A stretch of DNA of 64,000 nucleotides, from assembly GCF_001590985.1 (NCBI RefSeq), contig NZ_BCTX01000008.1, positions 38,250 to 102,249 on the forward strand. The letters are read 5' to 3'. The notes under the pieces were generated by a model that ran no database searches, was not told where the DNA came from, and saw only the letters and a list, made by a program, of their open reading frames with translations. Positions 63,015 to 64,000 of the stretch are shown here, in pieces. Numbering within the stretch: the stretch's first letter is position 1; each line of letters begins with the position of its first letter. This DNA is from Novosphingobium naphthalenivorans NBRC 102051. GTDB lineage: Bacteria > Pseudomonadota > Alphaproteobacteria > Sphingomonadales > Sphingomonadaceae. A program made the position numbers and the translations under genes.

Positions 63015-63320
63015 GCGGGAGCATTACCATACTCGGTTTCTCCGGGAAATTGGACTTTGCACAGGAACGCAAGCACTTAGAGCAGCTTTGGCGAAGTGCT
63101 GAGCGCCATCTGTCACGTCATTCAAGTTTTGGGTGTGGGCTCAAGCGAGCCGTGACCGGATGGCTAATTTGGGGAAGCGAGCGAGGTGCGATCCGAGGGT
63201 ACTACGAGACCGACGGACACTTGGTGTTCCGCTTTCTACAGAAGCTGCGGTTCGCCACCACGATTGAGAACGGCAAGTAAGTCCCACTTTCAGCCCCAAA
63301 GCGCACAATGCGGGCTCCGT
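63015..63320. other. 306-bp divergent or leader region upstream of the 571-aa gene
   Basis: No supported gene. A plus-strand frame (62999-63280) overlaps the 571-aa start, opens with GTG and has no ribosome binding site. It must contain the promoter for the 571/266-aa pair. Confidence 0.42.
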
Positions 63321-63566
63321 TCACTTCCGATGCCGCACAATCAACGCTTGAAGGCTGGCCACCGGTATCAGCGTAACGGACCCGATCTTGACGATCTCGA
63401 TCTCCCCGGCGGCGATAAGCTCGTAAAGCTTCGATCGCCCGATCCCGGTCATGCGCACAGCGGTTGAGATGCGCACCGTCAGCGGCGCGAAATCGGCAGG
63501 TTTGCGCTTGCCAGAAGCCTCGTGGTTGGGATTGGCGGCAGAGCTGTCGCGAGGATCATCACGCAT
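63321..63566 (-). CDS. excisionase/AlpA-like helix-turn-helix protein
   Basis: In this 81-aa protein, RISTAVRMTGIGRSKLYELIAAGEI is a MerR/Xis-type helix-turn-helix and KIGSVTLIPVASLQAL completes the winged part. Such proteins act as excisionases or element regulators. AAGGAT lies upstream of the ATG at 63566. It is 27 bp after the coupling-protein fragment on the same strand, which supports a mobile-element context. Confidence 0.78.
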   Translation of the reverse strand: MRDDPRDSSAANPNHEASGKRKPADFAPLTVRISTAVRMTGIGRSKLYELIAAGEIEIVKIGSVTLIPVASLQALIVRHRK

Positions 63567-63593
63567 GGAATCGTATCCTTATCTGGGGGAGAC

Positions 63594-64000
63594 TTAAGCG
63601 GGCCGCGAAGGCCGCAGCGGTTTGCCGGGACGGCTCTGCTGCCGCAGCGAACAGGCCCCCTCGTTACGACGCGGCCCGATGAGACCGGGGTTTGCCGTGG
63701 GCAGCTTGGGCTCGGCACTGGATGGCTCGGTGTCTTCGTCACTCTTCGCAGGCGGGACAAAAGGACGCGGCTCTTCCAGCGGAAGCTCGTGCTGTTCGGC
63801 GCCTTTCCCGTCCATCGGTGTGATCCGGACAGGCTCGGCGGTGCGATCAACAAACCCCGGTTGCGCGGCTTCGAAGCGCCGATACCGATCCCTGAATCGG
63901 ACCACCGGAAGATCGCGCCCGAAACGAAGGTAGCCGGTGAGATTGGGAAGGTTGATGATCTCGGTCGGCATGACCAGCGGCCGGGTGACCTGCGCGCGGG
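63594..64000 (-). CDS. type IV secretion coupling protein C-terminal part (TraD/VirD4-like), 5' end outside window
   Basis: The minus-strand frame is open to the right edge of the window and reads QVTRPLVMPTEIINLPNLTG followed by YLRFGRDLPVVRF. In my reading this is the end of the ATPase domain of a conjugative coupling protein. The C-terminal 80 residues are Pro/Glu-rich and disordered, as in TraD tails. The ATG at 63971 is internal, not the start. Function rests on recalled family pattern rather than a Walker motif, which would lie outside. Confidence 0.55.
   Translation of the reverse strand, partial: RAQVTRPLVMPTEIINLPNLTGYLRFGRDLPVVRFRDRYRRFEAAQPGFVDRTAEPVRITPMDGKGAEQHELPLEEPRPFVPPAKSDEDTEPSSAEPKLPTANPGLIGPRRNEGACSLRQQSRPGKPLRPSRPA

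Noticed and set aside
62999..63280. 93-codon plus-strand frame divergent from the 571-aa gene
   Set aside because: GTG start without binding site, overlaps the 571-aa start and has no motif; it might be real but cannot be supported.

Overview
The window is 64 kb of a GC-rich alphaproteobacterial chromosome, most like a sphingomonad (Novosphingobium/Sphingobium type). The signs are the gene content and order (rpsP-rimM-trmD-rplS, rpsB-tsf-pyrH-frr-uppS-cdsA-dxr-rseP-bamA-skp-fabZ, a complete ccm cluster, a TorF-family porin, a FYDLN acidic protein), alphaproteobacterial SOS boxes of the form GTTC-N7-GTTC, and the absence of lpxD and lpxA from the skp-fabZ junction, as expected for organisms that use glycosphingolipids in place of LPS. 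The organism is inferred from reading only; no database search was made.

Layout. 1-6.3 kb: 5' end of aroA, a FYDLN acidic protein, tRNA-Ala with two tandem homologous terminators, ffh, and the rpsP-rimM / trmD-rplS ribosomal block split by a GcvA-like LysR regulator and a divergent small membrane protein. 6.6-11.7 kb: HU protein, a lipoprotein, a SpoU-family rRNA methyltransferase, tRNA-Tyr, psd-pssA, a small membrane protein below two SOS boxes, and a nucleotidyltransferase. 12-24.3 kb: translation and envelope assembly (rpsB, tsf, pyrH, frr, uppS, cdsA, dxr, rseP, bamA, skp, fabZ, rpmE). 24.4-33.7 kb: PilZ protein, Cu/Zn superoxide dismutase, prolyl-hydroxylase-like oxygenase, tRNA-His, ccmCDEFGHI and kup. 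33.7-46.4 kb: mostly minus strand, with dapF-mtaB-ftsY-yciB overlapping like an operon, a GGDEF/EAL protein, a 2OG oxygenase, an EVE protein, an LplT-like MFS protein, pgsA, and oxyR with rnd. 46.6-58.5 kb: aspS, acpP-fabF-mltG, TorF porin, a SulP transporter with beta-carbonic anhydrase, and a two-component system with two exported proteins upstream.

From about 58.8 kb the character changes. AT content rises, gene density falls and the proteins stop being housekeeping. The right edge carries the C-terminal part of what looks like a type IV secretion coupling protein (TraD/VirD4-like) and an excisionase-like helix-turn-helix protein, so this is probably the edge of an integrative conjugative element or genomic island. 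Its cargo includes a tightly coupled unknown pair (571 aa and 266 aa, overlapping by 4 bp). The 266-aa protein has an H...Y...E arrangement (YHGTR, HYL, GSE) suggestive of a PARP-like ADP-ribosyltransferase. Below the pair lie a 46-aa Lys/Pro-rich basic protein behind an AT-rich inverted repeat, and a 182-aa protein with an HEPN-like RNKIH motif. This set is the best candidate in the window for an undescribed defence or toxin system.

How genes work together: cdsA, pssA, psd and pgsA give CDP-DAG, PS, PE and PG phospholipids; dxr and uppS feed isoprenoids into undecaprenyl phosphate; bamA and skp build the outer membrane; fabZ, acpP and fabF belong to fatty-acid elongation; ffh and ftsY are the two GTPases of the SRP pathway; ccmC-I make c-type cytochromes.
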